Shown: positions 1 to 8,866 of the stretch, in pieces
Layout of the letters: every line of letters begins with the position of its first letter
Position numbering within the stretch: position 1 is the first letter of the stretch
DNA from: Exiguobacterium sp. Helios
GTDB taxonomy: Bacteria > Bacillota > Bacilli > Exiguobacteriales > Exiguobacteriaceae
Reading direction: 5' to 3'
Length of the DNA: 64,000 nt
Assembly (NCBI RefSeq): GCF_014524545.1
Contig: NZ_CP053557.1
Coordinates: 2,319,501-2,383,500, forward strand
Translations under genes and position numbers: made by a program
Notes under the pieces: generated by a model
Seen by the model: the letters and a program-made list of their open reading frames with translations, nothing else
Databases searched by the model: none
What the model was told of the DNA's origin: nothing

Positions 1-809
<809 letters not shown>

Positions 810-1940
810 TTAATTGTTCTGAAACGATTTTACGACATCTATCAGGCCTTGTGCGAGCAGTTCGACTTGTGCCGCATCGTTTCCACGGCCGAAGCTGATC
901 CGGACCGATTGTTTCGTTCGCGGATTTTCACCGTACATCGCCGACAGGACATGCGACGGCTCAACCGATCCTGCCGTACAGGCACTTCCGCTTGAAACGG
1001 CAATCCCCCGCATGTCGAGCATAATTAAAAACGGTTCAATTTCGACGTTTGGGAAATACAGGTTGAGGACTTGCGGCAATCCTTCCGCCCCGTTGACTTC
1101 AAAATCAATCGTTGAGGCTCGCAGCCGTTCGAGCAACATCGTCCGTAACAGCCGGTACTGTCGAGTCTGCTCTTCCCGCTCCGTTGCCGTCAGCCGGACA
1201 GCTTCCGCAAACCCGACAATTCCGGCGACGTTTTCCGTTCCGGCACGACGCTTGCGTTCCTGTTCCCCACCATACGATTGAGGCGCTAACTTGATAGCAG
1301 ACCGGACATATAATATTCCGACGCCTTTTGGTCCATTGATTTTATGACTCGATGCCGACAGCAAATCAATGTGCATCGCTTCTACATCGATGGGCGACTT
1401 CGCAAATACTTGAACAGCATCCGTATGGAACACAATCTGTTGTTCACGCAAGAAACGACCGCATGCCGCAATCGGCTGGACCGTTCCGACTTCGTTATTC
1501 CCGAACATCATCGATACTAAAATCGTATCCGGTCGAACTGCTGCACGTAAAGCCTCTTCCGTCACGATGCCCGACTCCGGAATATCAAGATACGTCACGT
1601 CAAATCCACGTTTCTCCAGTTCCTCGAAAGCATGAAGTACGGCATGGTGCTCAAACCGCGTTGTGATGACATGACGCCCTTTCGATTGATACTGGATGGC
1701 AGCACCGAGGATGGCATAGTTATCGGATTCCGTGCCACCGCTCGTAAAGATGATTTCCGTCGGTCTGGCGTTTAATTCCGTCGCCATCATTCGTCGTGCC
1801 GTGTCAATCGCAGCCCGCCCTGTTCGTCCGAATGCATGGACGCTTGACGGATTTCCGAATTGTTCAAGCATGTATGGTGTCATCTTCTCGAGCACTTCGG
1901 GCCGCATCGGCGTCGTTGCAGCGTGATCAAAATACATCAT
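810..1940 (-). CDS. iscS: Cysteine desulfurase, IscS/YrvO type
   Basis: This is a PLP enzyme that takes sulfur from cysteine and passes it on as a persulfide. The protein has 376 residues. The N-terminal YFDHAATTP motif, the PLP lysine in SASSHKINGPKG (Lys200) and the catalytic cysteine in SSGSACTAG (Cys321) are all present. It lies between cymR and mnmA with short gaps, so its likely client is MnmA, as for B. subtilis YrvO. Two ATGs stand in tandem at 1940 and 1937 behind an AGGTG site; the first was taken. A second desulfurase of the same superfamily (26281-27384) sits in the NAD block and is probably dedicated to NadA. Confidence 0.93.
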   Translation of the reverse strand: MMYFDHAATTPMRPEVLEKMTPYMLEQFGNPSSVHAFGRTGRAAIDTARRMMATELNARPTEIIFTSGGTESDNYAILGAAIQYQSKGRHVITTRFEHHAVLHAFEELEKRGFDVTYLDIPESGIVTEEALRAAVRPDTILVSMMFGNNEVGTVQPIAACGRFLREQQIVFHTDAVQVFAKSPIDVEAMHIDLLSASSHKINGPKGVGILYVRSAIKLAPQSYGGEQERKRRAGTENVAGIVGFAEAVRLTATEREEQTRQYRLLRTMLLERLRASTIDFEVNGAEGLPQVLNLYFPNVEIEPFLIMLDMRGIAVSSGSACTAGSVEPSHVLSAMYGENPRTKQSVRISFGRGNDAAQVELLAQGLIDVVKSFQNN

Positions 1941-1953
1941 CGTTTTTCACCTC

Positions 1954-2364
1954 TCATATATAAAACATATAACCTGTATCGTCTTCTTCCGCTAAATCCT
2001 TTAATGTCGTCGTATCAAGTACTTGATCCACGGCACTTTGAATTTTATCCCACAATTTCCGTTTCGTCACTTCGTCACAATTGTCGCCTTCGACGACGAC
2101 AAGCGGACCTTCGAGCAGACGGATGATATCCCCTGCGGTAATGTCTTCGGCTGAACGGCCTAATTTATATCCACCGTATGCTCCGCGAACACTTTTGACG
2201 AGACCGCCGTTACGGAGCGGGGCAATCAATTGCTCCAGGTAGTGCTCGGACAGATCATACATCTGCGCAATTTTTTTTAAAGACAATGGCTTTGCCTCGC
2301 CTCCTTTGGCGAGTGCAATCATGATTGTCAGACCATAACGGCCTTTTGTCGAGATTTTCATCAT
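1954..2364 (-). CDS. cymR: Rrf2-family regulator CymR
   Basis: This is an Rrf2-type winged-helix repressor. In Bacillus, CymR controls cysteine and sulfur metabolism together with CysK. The sequence closely follows the CymR pattern: KISTKGRYGL at the start, LSEHYLEQLI and RGAYGGY in the DNA-binding part, and a C-terminus ending MFYI as in B. subtilis. The cysteine triad of IscR-type [2Fe-2S] members is absent, which fits CymR rather than IscR. An upstream ATG at 2376 touches the AAAGGA ribosome site directly and is unlikely to be used; the ATG at 2364 has workable spacing. It heads a cymR-iscS-mnmA run and diverges from rarA. Confidence 0.9.
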   Translation of the reverse strand: MMKISTKGRYGLTIMIALAKGGEAKPLSLKKIAQMYDLSEHYLEQLIAPLRNGGLVKSVRGAYGGYKLGRSAEDITAGDIIRLLEGPLVVVEGDNCDEVTKRKLWDKIQSAVDQVLDTTTLKDLAEEDDTGYMFYI

Positions 2365-2424
2365 GCGAAAAGACATCCTTTCTAGTATAGTAGTAGCTAA
2401 AAGTTGAAAGAAGGAACGCTACCT
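2365..2424. promoter_or_regulatory. Divergent promoter region cymR / rarA
   Basis: This short gap drives cymR leftward and rarA rightward. A TATACT-like -10 is visible on the minus strand and an overlapping TATAGT on the plus strand, both around 2384-2392. No convincing -35 accompanies either one, so assignment of the elements is tentative. Divergent transcription itself is clear from the gene layout. Confidence 0.35.
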
Positions 2425-3738
2425 ATGGCTAATTTATTTGAATCACATTCTCCGGCCGGGCCACTTGCCAATCGGATGCGCCCTCAATCACTGGATGAAA
2501 TCGTTGGCCAACGCCATTTGATTGGAGAATCGACCCTGTTACGCCGGGCTATTTTGGCTGACCGGCTCGGAACCGTTATTTTCTACGGACCCCCTGGAAC
2601 CGGAAAAACGACGCTCGCCCGTGTCATTTCCAGTTATACGAAATCAGCATTTGAACAGTTGAATGCCGTCACGGCAAAACTGGATCAGTTGCGTGAAGTC
2701 TTAAAAGCAGCGGAATCCCGTTTGCAGTTTGACCAACAAAAAACCATTTTATTTTTAGATGAAATCCACCGTTTCAATAAAATGCAGCAGGATGCCTTAC
2801 TGCCGGCACTCGAAGCCGGAACAATCACGTTGATTGGCGCAACGACGGAAAACCCAAGTTTTGAAGTCAATGCTGCCCTGTTATCCAGGGCGACTGTTTT
2901 CCGGTTCGAGACACCGACGACAGACGATTTGCGCGTTGTTCTGCACCGGACTTTAGAAGACCCGGACCGCGGTCTCGGCAAGTATCCGGTCACTGTCACC
3001 GAGGAGGCCGTCGAGCATTATGTGAAGCTTTCGGACGGTGATTACCGGGCACTGCTCAACGCCCTCGAACTCGCCGTTCTGACAACACCGGAAATTGACG
3101 GTGAAATCACGATTGACCTTGCTGTAGCCGAAGAATCGATTCAGCAAAAAGCTTTGAAATACGATAAAGACGGAGACCGGCATTACGATGTCATCTCGGC
3201 CTTCATCAAGTCGATTCGCGGCTCGGATCCCGACGCTGCCCTTTACTGGCTTGCTGTCATGATTGAAGCCGGGGAAAGCCCACGCTTCATCGTCCGCCGC
3301 CTCTATGTCCATGCAGCAGAAGACATCGGATTATCCGATCCACAAGCGCTACTGATCGTTGATGCGTGTGCCCGGGCCTGTGAGTACATTGGTTTTCCGG
3401 AGGCACGAATTCCGCTTGCTGAAACTGTGCTGTATCTCGCGACTGCTCCGAAATCAAACACTGTCATTACAGCGATTGATCAGGCACTTGAACTCGTCCG
3501 TCGATCAGATGGTGGTCCGGTCCCTCCGCATTTACGGGATGCACATCATGCCGGTGCCGCAGCACTCGGCAATGGTGTCGAATATCAGTATCCGCACCAG
3601 TTTCCGCATGCGTATGTCAAACAGAACTATTGGCCGGAAAACCTGGCACGAACCAAACCGGTTTTTTATAAGCCGAGTCCACGCGGATTCGAAAAACAAT
3701 TACAGGCACGGCTCGATTTTTGGAAAAAACAACCGTAA
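2425..3738 (+). CDS. rarA: Replication-associated recombination protein RarA/MgsA (AAA+ ATPase)
   Basis: RarA is a clamp-loader-like AAA+ ATPase that acts at stalled replication forks. The protein has about 437 residues. Walker A GPPGTGKTT is near residues 55-63 and the Walker B/DEIH segment FLDEIHRF near 110-117. The C-terminal region contains the family's HHAGAAALGNGVEYQYPH stretch. An in-frame TTG at 2404 gives a longer reading, but AAGGA nine bases before the ATG at 2425 decides for the ATG. It corresponds to yrvN beside cymR in B. subtilis and shares a terminator with the converging tcdA. Confidence 0.93.
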   Translation: MANLFESHSPAGPLANRMRPQSLDEIVGQRHLIGESTLLRRAILADRLGTVIFYGPPGTGKTTLARVISSYTKSAFEQLNAVTAKLDQLREVLKAAESRLQFDQQKTILFLDEIHRFNKMQQDALLPALEAGTITLIGATTENPSFEVNAALLSRATVFRFETPTTDDLRVVLHRTLEDPDRGLGKYPVTVTEEAVEHYVKLSDGDYRALLNALELAVLTTPEIDGEITIDLAVAEESIQQKALKYDKDGDRHYDVISAFIKSIRGSDPDAALYWLAVMIEAGESPRFIVRRLYVHAAEDIGLSDPQALLIVDACARACEYIGFPEARIPLAETVLYLATAPKSNTVITAIDQALELVRRSDGGPVPPHLRDAHHAGAAALGNGVEYQYPHQFPHAYVKQNYWPENLARTKPVFYKPSPRGFEKQLQARLDFWKKQP

Positions 3739-3746
3739 ACGATTAG

Positions 3747-3776
3747 AAAAAGCGACCTGCTGAGGTCGCTTTTTTA
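3747..3776. terminator. Bidirectional terminator between rarA and tcdA
   Basis: An eight-base stem (AGCGACCT / AGGTCGCT) with a four-base loop is flanked by A and T runs, so it can work in both directions. Its T run overlaps the tcdA stop codon. Confidence 0.9.
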
Positions 3777-4538
3777 ACGGACACGTTCGATGATGACGCC
3801 AGCTTCCCGGACAATCTCATTGATGACATAACTTGCCGCAATCAATCCACCAACCGATGGAACAAACGCGTTTGAACTCGGCGGCATTTTAGCTTTCCGA
3901 ATAAACGCTTCATCGTTACCGACGACTTGACGGACTTCTTCGATGATTTTGACCGGTGGTTCATCCGAAAAGACGACCGGGACTCCTTTATGGATTCCTT
4001 CCTTACGCAGGCGCGTCCGGATCACTTTTGCAAGCGGATCGTAACTCGTATCTTTAATATCAACGATCTTGATTCGTGTCGGATCCATCTTGTTCGCCAT
4101 TCCCATACTCGAGATAATTGGAATCTGACGTTGTTTACACTCTTTAATCAAATGAATCTTAAACGATACTGTATCCGAAGCGTCAATCACATAATCTGGA
4201 TTTTCTGCAAAAAAGGCTTCGAACGTTTCTTCGTTGTAGAACATTTTCAAGCGGACAATTTCTAAATCCGGATTAATTTGCATCAAACGATCCGCCATTG
4301 CATCGACTTTCGGCTGACCGACTGTCGGTAACAAGGCATGGATCTGACGGTTGACGTTTGTGATATCGATATCATCTTTATCAACAAGAATCAAACGACC
4401 GACGCCGCTGCGGGCCAGGGCTTCCGCCGAAAACGAACCGACGCCGCCGATTCCTAAAATCGCAACAGACTTGGATGCCAATGCGTCAAGTCCGGTCTTA
4501 CCGATTGCCAATTCATTACGTGAAAATTGATTTAACAT
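3774..4538 (-). CDS. tcdA: tRNA threonylcarbamoyladenosine dehydratase TcdA
   Basis: TcdA is an E1/ThiF-like ATP-dependent enzyme that cyclises t6A37 of ANN-decoding tRNAs to ct6A. The protein has 254 residues. The nucleotide-binding GIGGVGS motif is at 29-35, followed by LVDKDDIDITNVNRQ (around 51-65), typical of the YgdL/CsdL/YrvM branch. Length and C-terminus match TcdA rather than MoeB or ThiF, which also have no partner sulfur-carrier gene nearby. It lies where B. subtilis has yrvM, beside the 6S RNA gene. A likely promoter with an extended -10 lies about 40 bases upstream. Confidence 0.9.
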   Translation of the reverse strand: MLNQFSRNELAIGKTGLDALASKSVAILGIGGVGSFSAEALARSGVGRLILVDKDDIDITNVNRQIHALLPTVGQPKVDAMADRLMQINPDLEIVRLKMFYNEETFEAFFAENPDYVIDASDTVSFKIHLIKECKQRQIPIISSMGMANKMDPTRIKIVDIKDTSYDPLAKVIRTRLRKEGIHKGVPVVFSDEPPVKIIEEVRQVVGNDEAFIRKAKMPPSSNAFVPSVGGLIAASYVINEIVREAGVIIERVR

Positions 4539-4575
4539 CTCATAACCTCACAATACTCATACTGTTTTACTCGGA

Positions 4576-4584
4576 ATTATATCA
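4576..4584 (-). promoter_or_regulatory. Extended -10 promoter for tcdA
   Basis: On the minus strand TGATATAAT (TGn plus a consensus -10) lies about 38 bases before the tcdA ATG, immediately after the upstream terminator. No good -35 is seen, as is normal for extended -10 promoters. Confidence 0.5.
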
Positions 4585-4586
4585 TA

Positions 4587-4610
4587 AAAAAAAACGTCAT
4601 GCGACGTATG
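4587..4610 (-). terminator. Terminator behind the 6S RNA gene
   Basis: On the minus strand ACGTC-GCAT-GACGT is followed by nine T. It lies downstream of the predicted 6S RNA 3' end and before the tcdA promoter, insulating the two. Confidence 0.8.
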
Positions 4611-4623
4611 GTGTGATTCATCT

Positions 4624-4834
4624 AAAAAAAGAAACGATGGGACCCGAAGTGCCGTGTCGATACCTTATTTTTGAACCTGCTGCGCAGGTGGGTGTCTTAT
4701 CCGATTCCTATTCGTACGTCCTCCTGCTGTGTTACGAGGCATGTACTACTAGTTGGAACGTCAAACTCCCTATCAAAAAAGAGTGGCTCAAAGATAAAAG
4801 GCGGCTCTCGTACATCTCAGGAACCCCATCTGTT
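4624..4834 (-). ncRNA. ssrS: 6S RNA (bsrA/ssrS type)
   Basis: 6S RNA binds the housekeeping RNA polymerase holoenzyme and mimics an open promoter. The predicted transcript is about 210 nt. Its ends can pair as a closing stem: GATGGG at 4825-4830 with CCCATC at 4636-4641, followed by a run of T at 4624-4630. Near the 5' end it has GTTCCTGA-GATGT as in the Bacillus RNA. Near the 3' end there is a strong small hairpin, CACCTGC-GCA-GCAGGT, then TTCAAAAA. The position next to tcdA (yrvM) matches the B. subtilis bsrA (aspS-yrvM) locus. A good promoter precedes it, and no protein reading frame in the segment has codon-like character. Exact ends are estimated. Confidence 0.85.
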
Positions 4835-4840
4835 GCATTT

Positions 4841-4869
4841 AATATAGCATTCCCCTTATCGAAATGCAA
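4841..4869 (-). promoter_or_regulatory. Promoter of 6S RNA
   Basis: The -35 TTGCAT (4864-4869) and -10 TATATT (4841-4846) are separated by exactly 17 bases on the minus strand, placing the start near 4834. Confidence 0.8.
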
Positions 4870-4893
4870 CTGGTTCTGACTCTTAAAATTTGG

Positions 4894-6096
4894 TCATTTT
4901 TCAGTCGTTTCGCTTGACATCCAGCGCCGGATAAATGCTTTGGCCGGATCATATTTTTGTTGTTGAAATTCAGGATTAAACCGTGGTGTCCGGGTCGCAT
5001 TTCCAACGCCTGCAATATAAGCCCAGTTCCCGTAATTGGAGGCTACATCGTAATCAATCAACTGCTGTTCAAAGTATCGCGCACCGATCCGCCAATCCTG
5101 CTTTAAGTCATGAATCAGATAACTGGCCGTAATCTGCCGTCCACGGTTCGACATCCAGCCGGTCTCCTTGATTTCCCGCATGAACGCATCGACAAACGGT
5201 TCACCCGTCTCCCCTGCAATCCAGGAATTAATCGCCGCTGGATCCGTCTTCCAGGTCAAGTGTCCGTCCCGTAACCCATTGGAACGGAACAGCCGGTATC
5301 CTGTCTCACGCATCGTCAAGTGGAAAAAGTCGCGCCATAACAATTCGAAATACAACCAGTATGTTGATTCATTAGCGTCATGCTCGCGTTCGGTCCGTTG
5401 AAGTTCTGCCATGACCCGTCGCGGGGACAGCGAACCGTTTGCCAGCCAGGCGGATAATTTCGAAGAGTCATCAACGTCAAAGCCGTTTCGTGTTTCTTTG
5501 TAGGTAAAAATCGGCCGTTCCAAATATGCGGCTAATCGGTCCAGTCCTGCCGACTCGCCTCCCGTAAACGGGAACGCAGTTCGCGGGTCGTAGCCTGCTC
5601 TCGTTTGCGGTGATTCGATGTACCGAACTTCCCCCGGTGCTTCGATTGGATCCGCAAAGCGGCCGTCATGCTCAACTCTTTTCCGGAACGCCGTGAAGAC
5701 ACGTTTCAGTTCGTCACTGCCGATATCTTCCCGGAGATGAAGCGTCTGGGTCTCATACATTCGCGTGGTAAAATGTTTTTGCACTGCGTTTTCCTGTCGT
5801 GCTTCGTACTCACCCGTCATCCGGTGAAAGTAAACGATGTCCTCCGGTTGAACAAACGATGTCAGTTGTTCGACTGTCTCCCCTTGTAAAATCGTCAGTT
5901 CGACGCCAAGTTGTTCTAAGTGTTCCCGCAAGGACTGAAGCGTTTCCTGTTCAAACCTTACTTGCTGTTTTCCACGGTCTCCGGATTCCTGCTGGATAAA
6001 TACTGCACGGACCGTGTTTTGTTCGTTGCATGCACGCATCAATGCTTCATGATCGTCGACCCGCAAATCTTTTCGATACCATACGACTCCTGCCAC
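4894..6096 (-). CDS. Cryptochrome DASH-type photolyase
   Basis: This is a flavoprotein of the photolyase/cryptochrome family, probably for light-driven repair of pyrimidine dimers. The protein has 400 residues: an N-terminal alpha/beta antenna-type domain (VVWYRKDLRVDDHEAL at 4-19) and a C-terminal FAD domain. The motifs TYKETRNGFDVDDSSKLS, YFELLWRDFFHL, GWMSNRGRQ and DYDVASNYGNWAY are those of the DASH branch rather than class I CPD photolyases. It lacks the long C-terminal tail of some DASH members. It starts with GTG at 6096 behind AAAGGAG. Family assignment is firm; whether it repairs single- or double-stranded DNA cannot be read from sequence. Confidence 0.88.
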   Translation of the reverse strand: MAGVVWYRKDLRVDDHEALMRACNEQNTVRAVFIQQESGDRGKQQVRFEQETLQSLREHLEQLGVELTILQGETVEQLTSFVQPEDIVYFHRMTGEYEARQENAVQKHFTTRMYETQTLHLREDIGSDELKRVFTAFRKRVEHDGRFADPIEAPGEVRYIESPQTRAGYDPRTAFPFTGGESAGLDRLAAYLERPIFTYKETRNGFDVDDSSKLSAWLANGSLSPRRVMAELQRTEREHDANESTYWLYFELLWRDFFHLTMRETGYRLFRSNGLRDGHLTWKTDPAAINSWIAGETGEPFVDAFMREIKETGWMSNRGRQITASYLIHDLKQDWRIGARYFEQQLIDYDVASNYGNWAYIAGVGNATRTPRFNPEFQQQKYDPAKAFIRRWMSSETTEK

Positions 6097-6174
6097 GTCA
6101 TCAGCTCCTTTCTCTTTTCTACCCGTACTATCTCAATCTTATTTCCTTTCGCAAAGAACCGATGTGCCGGAAAG

Positions 6175-6205
6175 GTTTTAACTTTTTGCTTTCGTGGAAT
6201 ATGAT
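6175..6205 (+). promoter_or_regulatory. Possible stress (sigma-B-like) promoter for the 40-residue gene
   Basis: GTTTTA at 6175-6180 and GGAATA at 6196-6201 are 15 bases apart, resembling the GTTT...GGGTAT sigma-B pattern. A weaker sigma-A reading overlaps it (TTTAAC, 17 bases, TATGAT at 6200-6205). Either would serve the gene at 6237. Confidence 0.35.
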
Positions 6206-6236
6206 TAGTACAACTTACTAAGGAGTGAATTATTTC

Positions 6237-6359
6237 ATGGCTGCTAAAAAAGGTAAATTAAGAACATTAATCACGCTTGCTACGACGGTCGGACCAATCG
6301 TCTACAAATTCTATAAAAAACAGCAATCTAAAAAATCAATCAATACACCAAAACGATAA
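6237..6359 (+). CDS. Small basic protein of 40 residues, unknown
   Basis: The ATG at 6237 follows a strong AAGGAGTG ribosome site and opens a 40-codon frame ended by TAA. A perfect terminator follows seven bases later, so this is a complete single-gene transcription unit. The product begins MAAKKGKLRTLITLA, continues with a short hydrophobic stretch containing GPIVYKFYKK, and ends in a lysine-rich tail: a short amphipathic or membrane-touching helix between two basic ends. I recognise no family. It is the only plus-strand gene between rarA and nifS. Confidence 0.75.
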   Translation: MAAKKGKLRTLITLATTVGPIVYKFYKKQQSKKSINTPKR

Positions 6360-6365
6360 AACAGC

Positions 6366-6403
6366 AAAACGTGCTTCTCTTTTTTGAGAAACACGTTTTT
6401 TTG
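6366..6403. terminator. Terminator between the 40-residue gene and mpg
   Basis: The stem ACGTGCTTCTC / GAGAAACACGT (one mismatch) has a T-rich loop and T run after it, and A before it. It can end the plus-strand small gene and the minus-strand glycosylase transcript. Confidence 0.88.
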
Positions 6404-6450
6404 TGTGTGAAGGATGTGTCCGTCAGCGATAAGTTTATCTGCCGATCCAT

Positions 6451-7038
6451 TTATTTTTTACTGACCCCGGTGCTTCCCGCTTCATAAAACCGCCACGGAT
6501 AGGCTGTCGCTTCTCCGGCATTCGGAATCCCGATCCGGGTTGTCTGGATGACGTCAGTAACTGGACCGGCTTCAATCTGAAAACGGTGATCCGTATAGAG
6601 ATCCGTTCCGGAATCCTCCGTCATCAACCCGAACGCTTGGCATAATTTGGCGGGACCATTGACAAGATTTTTTTGTTCGGTTTTCGTCAGTTCCGCATAC
6701 GGTTTTCCGAAACGGCGGGTCGCAACGAGATCATGTCCGTGGACGACTTCCGCCCCGCGCAACAAAATTCCGTATCCTTCCCCTACTTCCCCGCAGACGA
6801 TGTTCAAACAATGATGCATGCCGTAGGTAAAATACACATAAATATGACCGGCCGGTCCAAACATCGGTGCCGTCCGTTTTGTTGGTCGTCCACTGTAAGA
6901 ATGGGCGGCTTGATCGTGCGGTCCGAGATATGCTTCCACTTCGACAATCCGCATCGTGACCTCATCAACCGTCAACAGACTCCCTAACAGTTCCGGCGCC
7001 ACCTCAACCGGTGACCGTTCAAAAAAAGTGCGCTCCAT
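6451..7038 (-). CDS. mpg: 3-methyladenine DNA glycosylase, AAG/MPG family
   Basis: This enzyme excises alkylated and deaminated purines from DNA in base excision repair. The protein has 195 residues. VEVEAYLGPHDQAAHSY carries the catalytic Glu region, followed by RTAPMFGPAGHIYVYFTYGMHHCLNIV, the hallmark core of the AAG family. A longer frame from 7077 exists, but GGAGGAGG seven bases before the ATG at 7038 fixes the start. It follows aspS behind a terminator, so read-through expression or a weak own promoter is likely. Confidence 0.92.
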   Translation of the reverse strand: MERTFFERSPVEVAPELLGSLLTVDEVTMRIVEVEAYLGPHDQAAHSYSGRPTKRTAPMFGPAGHIYVYFTYGMHHCLNIVCGEVGEGYGILLRGAEVVHGHDLVATRRFGKPYAELTKTEQKNLVNGPAKLCQAFGLMTEDSGTDLYTDHRFQIEAGPVTDVIQTTRIGIPNAGEATAYPWRFYEAGSTGVSKK

Positions 7039-7056
7039 CACGAATCCTCCTCCATT

Positions 7057-7095
7057 AAAAAAACAGATTCCCCTCATGACTGAAGGAAATCTGTT
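7057..7095 (-). terminator. Terminator after aspS
   Basis: On the minus strand AACAGATTTCC pairs with GGGAATCTGTT and is followed by seven T, just before the mpg ribosome site. Confidence 0.85.
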
Positions 7096-7099
7096 GGTA

Positions 7100-8866
7100 T
7101 TATGATTGTTTGACAGCTGTCCGAATCGACAGTTCGTTCAGTTGTGCGTCTGAAACCGGGCTTGGTGCCGCTGTCAGCAGATCGCTTGCCGAAGCTGTTT
7201 TCGGGAATGCAATCGTATCACGTAAGTTCGTCCGGCCAGCAAGCAGCATAATGAGACGGTCAAGACCGAGTGCAATACCTGCGTGCGGCGGCGTGCCGTA
7301 CTCGAACGCCTCCATCAGGAAACCAAACTGTTCATTTGCTTCTTCTTCCGTGAAGCCAAGCAGTTTAAACATCCGCTCCTGGATATCACGTTCGTAAATC
7401 CGTTGTGATCCGCCACCGAGCTCATACCCGTTCAAGACGAGGTCATAGGCTACGGCAAGGACGCTGCCCGGGTCTGTCTCGAGTTTCTCGAGATCTTCCC
7501 GGCGCGGCATCGTGAACGGATGGTGGTTCGCATAAAAACGGCCGTCCGCTTCTTCGAACGTTACGAGTGGGAAGTCTGTTACCCACAGGAAGTTGAAGAC
7601 GGTTTCGTCAATCAAACCGAGTTCTTTCCCGAGTTTTTGTCGCAGTGCACCGAGGCTGTCGGCAACGATCGAAGCTTTTGCTGCGACGAAAACAAGTAAG
7701 TCACCGGCTTCAGCTGCCGTCGCTTCCACGAGTCGGGCCGTTGCTGTCTCGTCAAAGAACTTCGCGATTGGACCGTTCAGTCCGTCTGCTGTCACTTTGA
7801 CCCAGGCAAGACCCTTCGCTCCATAAATCGCTGTGAATTCTTGTAATTTATCGATGTCTTTGCGGGAGAACTGATCGGCTGCGCCTTTGACATTCAACGC
7901 TTTGACTTCGCCGCCTGATTCTAGCGCCATGTCGAAGACTTTAAAGCCGGCTCCTGTGACTGCTTCTGCGACATCAATCAATTCAAGACCAAAACGCGTA
8001 TCCGGTTTATCTGAACCGAACCGGCTCATCGCTTCTGCATACGGCATCCGCGGGAACGGTGTCGTGATGTCTTTTCCGAGCGTTTCTTTCATGACACGTG
8101 TCATCATTGATTCCATCATTGCATATAAATCTTCAACATCCATGAAGCTCGTTTCGATATCGACTTGTGTGAATTCCGGTTGACGGTCGGCCCGTAAATC
8201 TTCGTCACGGAAACAACGGGCAATTTGGAAGTACCGCTCAAAGCCCGAAACCATCAACAATTGCTTAAACAATTGCGGTGATTGCGGCAAGGCGTAAAAC
8301 TCACCCGGGTGAACACGACTCGGAACCAAATAATCCCGTGCGCCTTCCGGTGTCGATTTTGTTAAGATCGGTGTCTCGACTTCGAGGAAATCCTGTTCGT
8401 CAAGGAAGTTCCGCATGATGTTCGAAGCTTTCGAACGCAGACGGAATGTCTCTTGTAACGACGGACGACGAAGATCGAGGTAACGGTATTTCAGACGCAA
8501 ATCTTCTGATGTCTGTTCCGCTTCCTCACTGATCGGGAACGGCGTCATTTTTGAAGCGTTTAAGATGATGACTTCGTCTGCGACGACTTCGACTTGTCCG
8601 GTCGGGATGTTCGGGTTCGGATTTTCACGCTGGACGACCGTCCCTTTGATATCGAGCACGTATTCCGAACGAATCGATTCCGCCAGGCGGTGCGCCTGTT
8701 CGTTTTCCGGTTGGAAGACGACTTGGACGATCCCGGTCCGGTCACGAAGATCAAGGAAAATTAATCCTCCGAGGTCACGTCTTTTTTGGACCCATCCTTT
8801 TAATTGAACGGCTTGGCCGATTGTTTCTTCTGTTACGGTTCCGTTCATGTGTGTACGTCCGATCAT
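7100..8866 (-). CDS. aspS: Aspartyl-tRNA synthetase
   Basis: AspRS charges tRNA-Asp; it is a class IIb bacterial-type enzyme with 588 residues. It has an N-terminal OB-fold anticodon domain (to about 105), motif 2 [14 protein letters not shown] (219-232), the bacterial GAD insertion in the middle, and motif 3 [12 protein letters not shown] near the C-terminus. Its ATG overlaps the hisS stop (TAATG), with GGAGG seven bases ahead inside hisS, so the two are translationally coupled and share the T-box upstream of hisS. Confidence 0.97.
   Translation of the reverse strand: MIGRTHMNGTVTEETIGQAVQLKGWVQKRRDLGGLIFLDLRDRTGIVQVVFQPENEQAHRLAESIRSEYVLDIKGTVVQRENPNPNIPTGQVEVVADEVIILNASKMTPFPISEEAEQTSEDLRLKYRYLDLRRPSLQETFRLRSKASNIMRNFLDEQDFLEVETPILTKSTPEGARDYLVPSRVHPGEFYALPQSPQLFKQLLMVSGFERYFQIARCFRDEDLRADRQPEFTQVDIETSFMDVEDLYAMMESMMTRVMKETLGKDITTPFPRMPYAEAMSRFGSDKPDTRFGLELIDVAEAVTGAGFKVFDMALESGGEVKALNVKGAADQFSRKDIDKLQEFTAIYGAKGLAWVKVTADGLNGPIAKFFDETATARLVEATAAEAGDLLVFVAAKASIVADSLGALRQKLGKELGLIDETVFNFLWVTDFPLVTFEEADGRFYANHHPFTMPRREDLEKLETDPGSVLAVAYDLVLNGYELGGGSQRIYERDIQERMFKLLGFTEEEANEQFGFLMEAFEYGTPPHAGIALGLDRLIMLLAGRTNLRDTIAFPKTASASDLLTAAPSPVSDAQLNELSIRTAVKQS

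Noticed and set aside
4475-4879. 134-codon plus-strand frame over the region between tcdA and the photolyase gene
   Set aside because: It runs antisense through the predicted 6S RNA and the tcdA promoter, has no ribosome site, and its product has no recognisable protein character.
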